64,000 bases of DNA from NCBI RefSeq assembly GCF_036669915.1, contig NC_089315.1:9338374-9402373 (forward strand). Direction: 5' to 3'. Under the pieces are notes generated by a model. That model was not told the DNA's origin and did no database searches. It saw nothing but the letters and a program-made list of their open reading frames with translations. The DNA is from Pocillopora verrucosa (lineage: Eukaryota > Cnidaria > Anthozoa > Scleractinia > Pocilloporidae). Both the position numbers and the translations under genes were made by a program. Shown here in pieces: positions 34,064-47,800 of the stretch (its first letter is position 1; every line of letters begins with the position of its first letter).

Positions 34064-37000
34064 GAGAATCCAAAAGGTGCACAAGACACTAGCGTATCAA
34101 TCCTATGAAAGGGAATTGGCGAAATACTGACGTACCTTTCCAAAGCAGGAGTATCCTAAAGATGTGCGAGATACTAACATAACAATCCAATTAAAGAGGA
34201 TCCTAGACGTGCACCAGAAAATAAAATACTAATCCTATGGAAGAAATTGATTACAGGGAGAGAGTTACTGATGTAACTATTCCATGAAAGAGAATTTAAG
34301 ATGCATGAGATACTAACATAACAAGCCAACAAAAGAGAATCCTAAATGTGCGCGAGATACTAACGTAACAATCCAATGATAGAGAATCTTAAACGTGCGC
34401 GAGATACTAACGTAACAATCTAATGAGAGAGAATCCATAATCTGCTCAAGATACTAACGTAACAATTCGATGAAAGAGAATCCTAAACGTGCGAGAGACA
34501 CTAACGTAACAATCTAATGAGAGAGAATCCTTAATCTGCGCAAGATACTAACGTAACAATCTAATGAGAGAGAATCCTTAATCTGCACAAGATATTGACG
34601 TGATGATCCAATGAGAGAGAATCCCTAATCTGCGCAAGATACTAACGTAACAATCCAATGAAACAGAATCCTTAATCTGCGCAAGATACTAATGTAACAA
34701 TCCAATGAGAACGAATCTTTAATCTGCGCAAGATACTAACGTAACAATTCGATGAAAGAGAATCCTAAACGTGCACGAGATACTAACGTAACGATCCAAA
34801 GAGAAACGTGCGTGAGATACTAACGTAACAATCCAATGAGAGAGAATCCTTAATCTGCGCAAGATACTAACGTAACAATTCGATGAAAGAGAATCCTAAA
34901 CGTGCACGAGATACTAACGTAACGATCCAATGAAAGAGAATCTTTAATCTGCGCAAGATACTAACGTAACAATCCAATGAGAGAGAATTCCTAATCTGCA
35001 CAAGATACTAATGTAACAATCCAATAAAAGAGAATCCTAAACGTGCGCGAGATACTAATGAAACAATCCAATGAGAGAGAATCCTTAATCTGTGCAAGAT
35101 ACTAACGTAACAATCCAATGAAAGAGAATCCTAAACGTGCGCGAGATAATAACGTTACAATCCAGTTAAAGAGAATCTTTAATCTGCTCAAGATACTAAC
35201 GTAACATTTCGATGAAAGAGAATCCTAAACGTGCGCGAGATACTAACGTAACAATCTAATGAGAGAGAATCCTTAATCTGCGCAAGATACTAACGTAACA
35301 ATCTAATGAGAGAGAATCCTTAATCTGCGAAAGATATTAACGTAATGATCCAATGACAGAGAATCCCTAATCTGCGCAAGATACTAACGTAACAATCCAA
35401 TGAAATAGAATCCTTAATATGTGCAAGTTACTAATGTAATCCAATGAGAAAGAATCTTTAATCTGCGCAAGAAACTAACGTAACGATTCGATGAAAGAGA
35501 ATCCTAAACGTGCGCGAGATACTAACGTAACAATCTAATGAGAGAGAATCCTTAATCTGCGCAAGATACTAACGTAACAATCTAATGAGAGAGAATCCTT
35601 AAACTGCGAAAGATATTAATGTAATGATCCAATGACAGAGAATCCCTAATCTGCGCAAGATACTAACGTAACAATCCAATGAAATAGAATCCTTAATCTG
35701 TGCAAGTTACTAATGTAATCCAATGAGAAAGAATCTTTAATCTGCGCAAGAAACTAACGTAACGATTCGATGAAAGAGAATCCTAAACGTGCGCGAGATA
35801 TTAACGTAACAATGCAATGAGAGAGAATCCTTAATCTGCGCGAGATACTAACGTAACAATGTAATGAGAGAGAATCCTTAATCTGCACGAGATACTAACG
35901 TAACAATGCAATGAGAGAGAATCCTTAATCTGCGCGAGATACTAACGTAACAATTCGATGAAAGAGAATCCTAAACGTACGTGAGATACTAACGTAACAA
36001 TCCAATGAAAAAGAATCTTTAATCTGCGCAAGATACTAACGTAACAATCCAATGAGAGAGAATTCCTAATCTGCACAAGATACTAATATAACAATCCAAT
36101 GAAAGAGAATCCTAAACGTGCACGAGATACTAACAAAACAATCTAATGAGAGAGAATCCTTAATCTGTGCAAGATACTAACGTAACAATCCAATGAAAGA
36201 GAATCCTAAACGTGCGTGAGATACTAACGTAACAATCCAATGAAAGGGAATCTTTAATCTGCGCAAGATACTAACGTAATAATTCAATGTGAGAGAAATC
36301 TTAATCTGCGCAAGATACTAGCGTAACAATTCGATAAAAGAGAATCCGAAATGCGTGCAAGCTACTAACGTAACAATCCAGTGAGAGAGAATCCTTAATC
36401 TGCTCAAGGTACTAATGTAACAATCCAATGAGAGAGAATTATTAATTTGTGCAAGATACTAACGTAGCAATTCGATGAAAGAGAATTCTAAACGTGCGCG
36501 AGATACTACCGTAACAATCCAATGAAAGCGAATCTTTAATGTGCGCAAGATACTAGCGTAATAATTCAATGAGAGAGAATCCTAAATTTGCACAAGATAC
36601 TAACGTGGCAATTCGATGAAAGAGAATCCTAAACGTGCGCGAGATACTATCGTTAAAATCCAATGAAATAGAACCTTTAATCTGCGCAAGATACTAACGT
36701 AACAATACAATGAGAGAGAGTCCTTAAGTTGGGCAAGATACTAATGCAGCAATTCGATGAAAGAAAATCCTAATCGTGCGCGAGATACTAACGTTACAAT
36801 CCAATTAAAGAGAATCTTTAATCTGTGCAAGATACTAGCGTAATAATTCATTGTGAGAGAATCCTTAATCTGCGGAAGATAACGTAACAATCCGATGAGA
36901 GAGAATCTTTAATATGCGCAAGATATTAACGTAACAATCCAATGAGAGAGAATCCTTAATCTGTGCAAGATGCTAACGTAACAATCAAATGAAAGAGAAT

Positions 37001-38240
37001 CCGAAACGTGTGCAAGATACTAACGCAACAATCCAATGAGAGAGAATCCTTAATCTGCGCAAGACACTAATGTAACAATCCAATGAAAGAGAATCCTAAA
37101 CGTGCGCGAGATACTAACGTTACAATCCAATGAAAGAGAATCCTTAATCCGTGCAAGATACTAACGTAACAATCCAATGACAGAGAATCTTTAATCTGCG
37201 CAAGATACTGACGTAACAATTCGATGACAGAGAATTCTAAATGTCTGCGAGATACTTACGCAACAATCCAATGAGAGAGACTCATTAATCTGAGCAAGAT
37301 ACTAATGTAACAATTCGATGATAGAGAATTCTGAATGTGCGCGAGATACTTACGTAACAATCCAATGAGAGAGAATCTTTAATCTGCTCAAGATACTAAC
37401 GTAACAATTCGATGACAGAGAATTTTAAATGTGCGTGAGATGCTTACGTAACAATCCAATGAGAGAGAATCCTTAATCTACACACGACACTAACGTAACA
37501 ATCCAATGAGAAAGAATTCACTATCTGCGCGAGATACTAGCGTAACAATCCAATGAAAGAGAATCCTACAATTGCGCCAGATATTAACGTAACAATCCAA
37601 TGAAAGAGAGTTCTAAATATGCACAAGACACTAACGTAACAATCCGATGAAAGATAATCCTTAAAGTATGCGACATAATAAAGTACCAGTCCAGTGAAAG
37701 AGAATCCCAGAAATGTGCGAATAACTAACAAGAATCCGATTAAAGAAAATTCTTAAAGTACGCGAGATACTAACGTAAAAATCCGATGAAAGAGAACCCT
37801 AAACATGCGCAAGTTACTGACGTAACAATTCAATGAAAGAGAATTCTAATAGCACGCAAGACACTAACGTAACAATCCGATTAGAGAGATTCCTAAATGT
37901 GCTCAGGATACTGACGTGGCAATCCGATGAAAGAGAATCTTATATACGTGTAAAATGCTCGCGAAACAATCCGATGAAAGAGAATCCCAAACGTGAACGA
38001 GATACTAACATAACAGTCCAATGAAAGAGAATCCTAAAAGTGCGCAAGATAGTAACGTAACAATCCGATGAAAAAGAATTCTAAATGTGCGCGAGATACT
38101 AACGTACCAATCCAATGAAAGAGAATCCCAAACGTGCGCAAGATGCTAGAGTAACAATCCAATCAAAGACAATCCTAAATGTGCGCAAGATAGTAACGTA
38201 ACAATCCAGTGAAAGAGAATTGCGAAAGTACATAAGATAT
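34064..38240 (+). repeat. 47-bp satellite array, roughly 85-90 monomers
   Basis: The monomer core is GATACTAACGTAACAATCC followed by AATGA(A/G)AGAGAATCC. Two subtypes alternate irregularly: type A ends TAAACGTGCGCGA, type B ends TTAATCTGCGCAA. Both are 47 bp. Monomers are most alike in the middle and diverge towards both ends, as in an array homogenised at its centre. A six-monomer 279-bp block is duplicated at 35237-35515 and 35516-35794. Since 47 is not a multiple of three and stops are frequent, it does not encode a repeat protein. Confidence 0.95.
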
Positions 38241-41200
38241 TGAGGAAACACTCATTTTTCGTCTTAAAAAAAACAGAAACACCTAATATTGTTTTTAACC
38301 AATACACGTCAACCGTCAAAGGCCCTGAAATTTAGCCGTTAACCGTCAGAATTTGACTGATAATTTTTACGACATTGCTATATAACCTAAAAAAATTTTC
38401 TTTATCAGTTGATGATAAACTGTAGAGGCACTCCGAGATGCAAACACAAAGTTTTGAAGTAGACTATTTCAATTTGGTTTTCGGCGCAAGGGCGCAGACA
38501 TTAATAATGATTAGGCTCCAAGATTTTTAATTGAATCATGATGAAAAAGTTCGATATGAGTTGGTGATAAAATCTTTTAGCCGTAGCCTAGGGTAGTATT
38601 ACGTTTATAAGTGGTAATCCTTGTGTGAAGCCAAGCTAAACCCAGGCAAACATTTTAATGCAAATTCAAGGTCCCTGGGCAGATACGAAACATGCTAGGC
38701 TAGAGACTTAAACCTTGTAAAATGTCTGCATTTTGCGAGTAAGTAATCTCTTTGAAAATATATAGGAGTAGTTGGGTGATCGATATCAATATTACAAGTA
38801 TTCTCTAATCTTAGAACTTGAAGATAATTTGACAGGCTAAACCGTTGCTATAGTAATTTGATGGGTCAGATGGATAGTCATAACATGCACAATAATAACA
38901 AAGTATTTATTTGACACTGGTGAAACAGAACTGCTCAAAATTGAAACTGAGCCACTTCAATCAGAAATAGATCCAAGAAATCATTGAAGAAATTGATTCA
39001 TGTTTAACTAGTTTGCAGTTTTACCTCATAATTGATTGAGTTGGTTTCGGGAAAAATTTGCTAAATCCAGGTTAAATTGTTCAACGTAGACGTATAGGCT
39101 TCGATAGCTTCTTTATAATAAAGGAGGTTATCTAACCTTATTGGGGGTTGTCGTGAATTTCTTTCCTTTCTTGACTTTCTTGATTTTGAGATGTTCTCAT
39201 TTTCTTCTTATACTGCATGGAGGAAAATATAGACAAATATACTGTGAATACGTTTATACGTAAATGCTTTTCAATCTAAATAATAAGGTCAACGTCAGGA
39301 TCGAAGATCTCATTTAGAGCCACCACATTTTCTGCTAACGAATTTAATGTCCTTTAGTCTTATTAAACAAAGGTTTTAGAAGATTTCCTTGAAATTACTA
39401 TGTAAGCATTCGGAAACAAAATGTGTCATCAATTTTCATTAATTATCTATCAATTTTATATCCCCATTCATAAGTATTACAAAGATGCTACTGTTTCGAT
39501 AGGATAAGGAATAATGATACAAAATAGGATTTTTTTGTGTTGGCAAAAGCAAGAATAGAGAAATAACACGATGAACGTTTTAGATCAACACGGTACAATC
39601 ATAAAAGCTAATGGAAAAACATTTCCGGAATGAAAAGATAAATAAGTAAAAAGCTGTAAGTACAAAAACATACTAGAAGGAATTTCTCGCGTAGCCACTT
39701 AAGTCACGTTCAAGAAGAACTATCATGGCGTCTGCCGCTGAGGAATTGTCTTACACTGTTCTGTATGCAATACGCTCCTCTTACATTTGACTGTGTTCGT
39801 TAATTTTGTAATAGCCACAACAAGAAAGACGAACACTGTATTCCTGTCCAAATGTATCTTTCCATAAATGATTTACCTGAAGAAAACTTGTGATAAAGTG
39901 GAAAGTACGAATTCTCGACATGGTGTCTGAACCAATTGATCCAGCATAAGAAACACTCGCCGACCTGGACGGAACAGACAATATCCAAGGTAATAGGGTG
40001 AAAATAACGTATTTCTTGACTCCAGAGAAGCTAAAAAAGACACTCAAATCTCTTGTAGATCGTAAACTCTTTCCACGTGCAAGACTGATTTCAAATATAA
40101 ATATTAATTTTGAAAATTATTTGTAATTCAAATGAGTTTTCGGACTTCAAAAGGCGGGTTTAAAATAATCGACACCGTGTTCTACGATCTGATAGGTTCA
40201 GCTATAAAACGAAGTAGGATGCCTTACTTAACCCTTTACATCGTAATATCAGTATCCAAATTCTCGAAACTCTCCTTCATACATTTCCTATGGCACTGAC
40301 AAGGAGAATTCGCTTAACAATCAAAGCTTTTAACATTGGCGATCATGATTCCTTTATTTTCATGATCTTCATGAATGATTGGGCAGTATTACTGTAAGGA
40401 GAAATTATAAGCTGGTCACTCTTAGGGTTTAAAGGATTAAGACATGCAGATTTTCAACCTAGCAAAATTCAATAGAGAGCTGCAAATAGCGTTGAAATTC
40501 AGAAATATCAACTTGAACTTAGAATATTTTGCTTGAATAGCATTTTTAAGTCATTACAAAAGTATAACCTAGTTCATAAAACTGGTGTAGTCGTAAATAT
40601 TTTTTCGCTGGATTTTCAACTTTCAGTTATGCTAAACAATCACTGACGGAACTGTTTTCAGAAGGGCGGTGGCCGATATTGAATTGCAATCATCGTTACT
40701 CACTTTTTGAAAGATTTTGAGTTACGAAGAGGAAGGCTAAATACAGCTGTACTCTGGACTCTGCTACTGTACTCGCAGTTCTCTTCAAAAGGTCCTAAAT
40801 CTCAGTGGAAGACTTCCTTAACACCATGAGTTAAACAAGAATGAGGTTAATAATAGTAGTGAAAAGTTCTAAAAACTTTAAAGATTTTCTGAGAAAAATG
40901 GTTATCAGCCACTCATTGCGGCATAATTTGTATAAAAACAGCACCAAAGTGGGCATCTTTTCGCCAAAGCATCGCAAGCAACGATAAAGCTCAACTCGTT
41001 AGTGTTCTTATTTCCGATTGTGAACTTTGCTACCTACCCACGTCAACAGCAATTTATATTTCTCACGTAGGGTGATTTTAATATAAGTGTTACCATGAAA
41101 GTAACTTTCAAATGATGTTTTACATTCTAGTCTAGGATAGGGACGTCTCCTGCATCCTCTCTGTATTGGTTATAAGAGCAAGGGGACATAAAAGAACCCA

Positions 41201-41611
41201 CACACCTCTCGCAAAGAGTAGGGAACGTAGCTCCCGATGTTGTGGTCTTGCCTTGTCATTGTTTGTACAGCACCCCCCTACCCCCACCCCCATTTAAACC
41301 AGCTTTAAAGATGAACTGGGCCAGCATGTCTAAATATCGCAAATAAATAAGGAAACGAAAATGTTGCAGTCCTCATTTGGTGAACATTGCTACACAGTTT
41401 ATTACATTCTTTTTACTTTCTCTTATTGCTAACATTAGACAGTTGACTAAATCACTCACGCTTTTGCACATCTAGTATAGTTAGCATAAATTAAAGACAC
41501 ATCATGTTTACGTCTTACAATAAAGATACACGTCAGGTAAACCTGTTTTGGAATACACATACTTCAGTATGAAATTCAAGAAAGATTAAAAGAAAGATAA
41601 AAATTGTTCAA
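38241..41611. other. Gene-free interval between satellite and GEMIN4
   Basis: Contains one MITE (40227-40440). A 22-codon open frame with good start context at 39724 (MASAAEELSY...) and a minus-strand ATG near 39920 followed by CAG|GTAAAT are noted, but neither connects to more coding sequence. Confidence 0.4.
40227..40440. mobile_element. MITE of the 'TTAACCC' family
   Basis: Begins TTAACCCTTTACATCGTAATATC and ends CACTCTTAGGGTTTAAAGGATTAA, with TACATTTCCTATGGCACTGACAAG(G)AGAATT also seen at 48237-48450 and 50693-50800. Confidence 0.6.
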
Positions 41612-41615
41612 GAAC

Positions 41616-41621
41616 TTTATT
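41616..41621 (-). promoter_or_regulatory. Polyadenylation signal of GEMIN4
   Basis: AATAAA on the minus strand about 190 bp past the stop, the first good hexamer downstream of the gene. Confidence 0.5.
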
Positions 41622-41811
41622 TTCTACGATGAAAAAGAGCAGTTATGTCTTTGTCGTGCTAAGGCAGCTGGATACATTCTCTCAGAGCTACGATCGGCTT
41701 CATTCTGAGATCTCAAAAACATACTTTCCCTCTTTGCAGTCAAACGATTTTCCCAAAACGCGTCTGCCATAGCTAGCGGTATCTTCAACATTTTTTGAAA
41801 TTTGCAGTCAT

Positions 41812-44800
41812 TTAATTACTTTGATCCAGTTTTTGCATCAGGGCTGTCTTGTGCACCTGAGATGACAATCTGTTGATTGACATCTTCATCCACTCAATAA
41901 CGTCACTGCTGGACACTGAAGGCCTGGTTACCAAGTCCAGGCAAAGAACGAACAACTGATCCAGGCAGACAACTGGTGCAAAGGTCATCACGTGACAAAG
42001 ATGTCCAAATACGGATGCTGTTACCATCGCATTGGTCTGAAACGAAACAGAGACCACACTTCACCATACTTTGCTATATCAGTTTAAGACACCAGCAAGT
42101 ATCTAGTAAGCCATTGTGGTTTATTAGCTGAAAAAAAAAAACTTACAAGAATGACTTCTCGGTGGCAAATGCCGAAGTTTAAACATATCTCAATAGACCG
42201 GAATGTAAACTTCATGGCAATGACAGAACAATTTTTGACCAACTTTTAAACCTTATACATTTCTTCCACAAGTCTACTTTGTGGTTACAGGTGGGAATCG
42301 AAAAAGAAAAAAAAAAGAAAGAATGTTTTACTTACGTTTTCATTCACAGCTTCTTTTATTGCGGTGATATAATGCTTAATGACGTAAAGCCACACATGAG
42401 GGGTGGCCCACGAATTACACAAGGGGCTACCAAGAGTTTCCATCATATTTAAGAGCAACGCAGAAAGTTCACACACATCTGAAACTAAATAAAAAAATTC
42501 CTTATAATTAATAATCATTAAAATAATTGTCTTATCTCAAGGCCTCTTTCTGATTAAATTCTAAACCCAACTAGAGAGAAGTTTCTGTTGAGAAATCATT
42601 TTGATCGAGGAACGGTACAAAATGTTAGAACTGATTGAAATTAAATAGAATCCGTTGCGTTGAACATTGATTATTATTACTAGGGGCGTAGCCAGCCTAA
42701 AGCCTACTTAATCTTTTTTCCTGCCCGCTTGACTTTTATATAATATGACTCTTGCAAATGTTGAAACAAAAATTGAACTTTCTGGGGGAATAGGCCTACA
42801 ACAAGTCTAGAAGCTGGCTACGCCCTTGATTACGATTCCCTTTAGTTGCGTTGGCGTCTGAGATTAGGAGTATTCATGTAAGACTATTTATAAAAACAAT
42901 TAAAATAAAGTTGTAAAAGTCTCCTTGTCTCTACTTCCAAGCACTTACCTTGACCGTCATCTTCTGTTTTGAGGCACAAAACACCACTAAAGGAACTAAC
43001 CTGGCAGAGAAATACAGAGAAATGACATACAAACGTTTTGAAGCAACTCCAGTTTTGGAGAGTAACAGTCGATAAAAGAGGACATTAGAGAAAAGCAGTT
43101 TCCTAGCCCTGTGATCAAAATCAGTTCTGGGTTTAACCATTCAACATTCACTTAGACATTGGGACTATTTGACAGCATTCACTGAACACGGAGTGAATGA
43201 TAGGTCATGTATGAATAACCAGGTGATTATAAAAGCAGCTGTGTTTTCTTCCCTGATTAAGTAACATCCAGAATTACACAGCAGCGACTTTAAAACTGCT
43301 GTTTAAATATTTCAGTCACTGAGAACTCAACCGAAGATCTCAAAGGTGATGAAGTGGCGCGATTGGTGTTAGTTTTGAGTTTAATATTGGAGCGATGGAG
43401 GTGTTTCCTTGGCCAATCACAGAAAAACGTAAAGCAAAACCATTCGAGTCCTAGATCACTATCGACACTCGTTTCGTTTCATGTTTCAGTTACTAAGTTT
43501 CGCTTGCCCTTTTAAAGTTTTGGGGTCACTTTGCTTCTAACACAACTCTTCCTACTCCTGTGTTGTGTGCCATTAAACCAAACAACGTCACGTGAAAAGA
43601 TTTACCGGTATAACATGTCTCTTGATAAGGAACTGACACACTGCAAGAATTCTCTTCCATTCTTTCCACGTGCAATGGGGAAGAATCTGCAAAGCATAAC
43701 AAACTGGGCTTGTCAACAAGGTCTAACTCTCATTTTTACTTGAAATTATTTAAAAATTAGATTACGAGCTCGATGTTTCTATCGCAGGTCAACTGTCGCA
43801 CATATAAATCTAGGGAATTATTTAATAGTTTTCGTATCTTAATCCACAAGTCGTCTCAAACTTAGCAAAAACAAAATACCGACTAAGGTCCTAATTCAAT
43901 TTTGTTTACAACTTCACAATGTTAGGTAACTCATTTTATTGACTGTCTATCACGGAATAGATAGCGAGTGGCGCTGCCAATCAGATTGCAACATTTGTGA
44001 TGCCGGGAACGCCCGTAGATTTACACAACTGAATTACAAACAGTTATTCAAGGGTAGTGAGCGGTAACCGAAGATAATAATTTTTGCGTGGTTTCGATTT
44101 CTCGTGTACAAAAATTTACAGAAGGGCAACCGTTTCATGGGGATTAAAAAAAAGGAAGACTAAAATTCCTAATAACTGTAAGGTAATTTTAAGTCTGAAC
44201 ATAAAAACGACAGGCATGACTACGCCAGTTTAACCCAGTTCTAAAGTATACTGCAGCAGTGGGCTTCTGGTTAAATTCAAATTACCATCCAGAATTTCAC
44301 CAGATATTGTATCAATCATTTATGCATCCTTAAAAGTATAACGGTGCCCATTCATGTCCCTGGTTGAAGAGAGGCACTTTACATATAACGTGTCTTGCCC
44401 AAGAACACAACACAATGTACCAGACAGGTCATAACTTGGGTTTGTAGATCAGGGTCCAGTTATATAACGGGCAGATAACGCTATCCAACGGATAAATCGC
44501 TATCAAGCGGATAAGTGTTAACAAAACGTACTAGGCTATCCACCGGATAGAGATTTGTCCAGTGGATAGCGTTATCCACCCCTCGAAAAACCGCGTCCAG
44601 CCAACCACCTCAATAGCTGCCCAGCCACCCCGCCACCCAAACTCTGACGACACTGGCACAGCTGGAAAGAAAATGTTTCCATACCTGCACTAGGCTGATC
44701 ACTACTCGTATTCTAATGTCCTCCGGTTCACTAGGCAGCTTATTTGACACAAATCTCTCCAGAATACATTCTAAAGCAGCGTCTGACACACGGCAGTATT

Positions 44801-47800
44801 CAAACAGAACTGTAAACACACCCTCAGAGCCTGAAAAACAATAAGTTTATATGATAAAGTAAGGAACATCGCCGTCAAAACGCCTTGAAAATAATTGACT
44901 TTGCATCAAAGTAGGTAGCTTATATTGTCACTTTCTGCTTAAACAAAACTACAACCAAAAAGAAAATCCTAGCATAAAGAAGTTGAGATCGAAAATAAGA
45001 TGACAACACTGCAAAATTGTGTCAAATATGACCAGTTCTACAACATTTTTAGTAACCTTAGAAATTCAAGGACTTTTTCTCTTTTACAATGAACGGCTTT
45101 TATTTTCCTTTTTCTTTTCTTGTGTATCTTTTAATGTCTTTTTAAGTATTAGTTCTTCATTTCTGTATTGGTTCTAGTATAATTTAAGTTAAATTTAGTT
45201 CAATAAATAAGAAAATCGACACGCCTCGAACAGCATCTGCTATCTGCAGGTCAAAGTAATATTTTTTTGCATGTTAAATTTAAGAAAATAAATATAGCGT
45301 GGAAGTGAAAGGTAATGTTTATCAGTATCAAGTGAAACAGGTGGTGGACTCAAAATTATGGTCATTTATGGCTTTTTACAGCCCACAATTATGATCAAAC
45401 CAAGACATAAATGACTAGTAGCATTGAGAACCCTTTGCTAATGTCTACGTTTTTTAGGGAAGAGGGGAAGACAATTTTACAACCATGATGCCAATGTTCT
45501 GTTGAATAAACTTTAAACGTTGCAGAGAGTAGTAGCATATATCAACACAAACATTCCATTGCATTGAAATGGCAAAGAGCTACTGTCATTTCCTATCAAA
45601 GACGTGCAGAATACCGAAAATTTTTTAACCTATTTGGATATTCCATGCGGGCTTTGACATGTCAGAAATTCAGCAGATAATCGTTTAACCATTGTGAAAG
45701 ATCATTGTCTCAGTCTTGCAGAAATATGATATCACTAATGAATCTAAAAGAAATATAACTAGTTACCATATGCCAAGTCTTCATCTACTGTCCACTTGTC
45801 TCCAGGCTCCAAACATACCATCAATAAACATGGAGGAATTGCCAGTTTGTACATTGTAGATGCTGCAGTGAAGAGTTCGTCCAAATGAAGAGAAATAGTC
45901 CAGTCTGTTAACCGAAAAATGCTCAGTATCAACAATTTTCAATCTCAAACCATGATTTTACATTAAAGCTATAATTCTGAAGACACAATGCAATGATTGA
46001 TTCTACACTGTTAAGTAGATTTGATTAAGTGTATTCTACAGTAACACAAAATTTAAAGATTTCTAATTACCAAATCCATCCCTTATTCTTTTAAACAGCC
46101 ACTCTACAGCTCTTGCAAATGAAGGATTGATTTTTATAACCTCTAGACAGATTTTGATTTCAATGTCCAAAGCCTTGAGCACCAGTTCCCTTAACTCTTC
46201 CATCTCTAGCAGAGAGTGTTCTGGGGCCATGCCTTTCCAAAATACGTTACAATCATTGAGCAATTCACAGAGGCAAATGATGATGGTAGGCAAATGCCTT
46301 TTGAGGAGGAGTAGATGGGGTACAACAGAAACAATTTCCATTGCTGTATCAAGAAGTTTGAGGGCAAGAACAGTGGGAATATTGTCTTCCATGTTGCTGT
46401 TGTTTAAAAATGGTAACACAACTGCTTGTATGAACTCCTGGACATCAAGTAGCTGTGAAGAACTTGCCTGCAAGAAATTATGGTAGGGGAAAAAAGAGAA
46501 TAATTGTTGTTGCCCATGAAGTGCTATGGCAAAGTGGTATATTATTAGACATTCATGATTAGGCTGTCTATGTTCCACAGGGCAATGATTAAACCTGTTG
46601 GTGAAAGGAAAATGCAATGCTAAGTAGGTGGTCCACAGACCCTGCCCCACCTAACATTGCTGTTGTTTAAAAGAGCTGCTTGTATGCAGTTAGAAAAAAA
46701 ATACCACCCAAATAGTAACTTGGTGAACTCCAACACTCCAGGAAAACCCTCAATAAAATGCAAATCTTCAAAACCTGCTTTTTCCCTACACACAAGCATA
46801 CATTCAAGTAACAAGGCTGACTTAATTACAGATTTAAAATGGCATGCCAGCCAGCTCAATAACTGACTTCTTTTCACACAAATAATGTTATCTCACTGAT
46901 ATATTACTGTATGGTGGATAGGTGATAATGAAAACTCCTGCACACATGGCACAATGATTTCCAAATGAGTACTTTTATTTGTTCTATTTGTACAAAAAAA
47001 GTACTCACAGTCAACATAACAGCTACCATTGTTAACAGGTTGCTCTCCTGTTGTCTTGATAACACATTCACTGTGGTTGCGATAACTGCCTGGCACAGTA
47101 ATGTTCTCGAGGAAGAAGATTTGTTGTATCTCAATACACACAAATTAGGAAACTTTTGTAATACCTGCAATAAAACCATATTTTTATTGATACTAAAAGA
47201 CTAATAATGAAAACAACTATGGTAAAACACACAATAACATTTATTCAATATCAGATGTTAAATTTTATCTATTATGAGCAGCAGACAAGAAAAGAATGAT
47301 ATGGAGGTTTGATTGTTTCTCATGAAACTATTGAAACCATTTATCCACAAAATCTTAACACAGTGGCATTTAGAAATGAGTTCTTCCTGAGCAGATAACT
47401 TTCAACTGGTGAACATGTTTCTCACAACAAACTCTGTCATGGCTTAAAAAAAAAAACAAAAACAATCTGGTTGCCCAGGACATGGTGATTTCCCTGCTTG
47501 GTGAACAGCTTATCTTAATTACTTGTCAACAAGATAAAGTGTTGGTGAGACCAAATTTTAATCCTTCAACTACTAGAGATGGTGAAAACGTAGCTTCTCC
47601 TCACAATTTCCATACATTAAACAACAAATAGACCATAAGAATAAACAACCTCATCAGCCAGATGGTTGTTTTTGATGGTTGTGTCTATTTTTATCCCATC
47701 TCTGTATCATGAAACAATCTCCAACCATCAACTTACAGAACAAATTGCTTTTGTGTGAGCCAGACTCTTTATTCCTTCTTGCAAAGCCTTGTTAAGAGTC

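Noticed and set aside
37537..38024. Open frames of about 63 codons at the end of the satellite, on both strands
   Set aside because: They are made of diverged 47-bp monomers whose phase shifts every unit; no protein repeat results.
34064..38240. CRISPR-like array
   Set aside because: Monomers are directly adjacent, with no unique spacers between constant repeats, and the genome is animal.
39720..39790. Short coding start MASAAEELSY in good context
   Set aside because: The frame closes after 22 codons and no donor precedes the stop.
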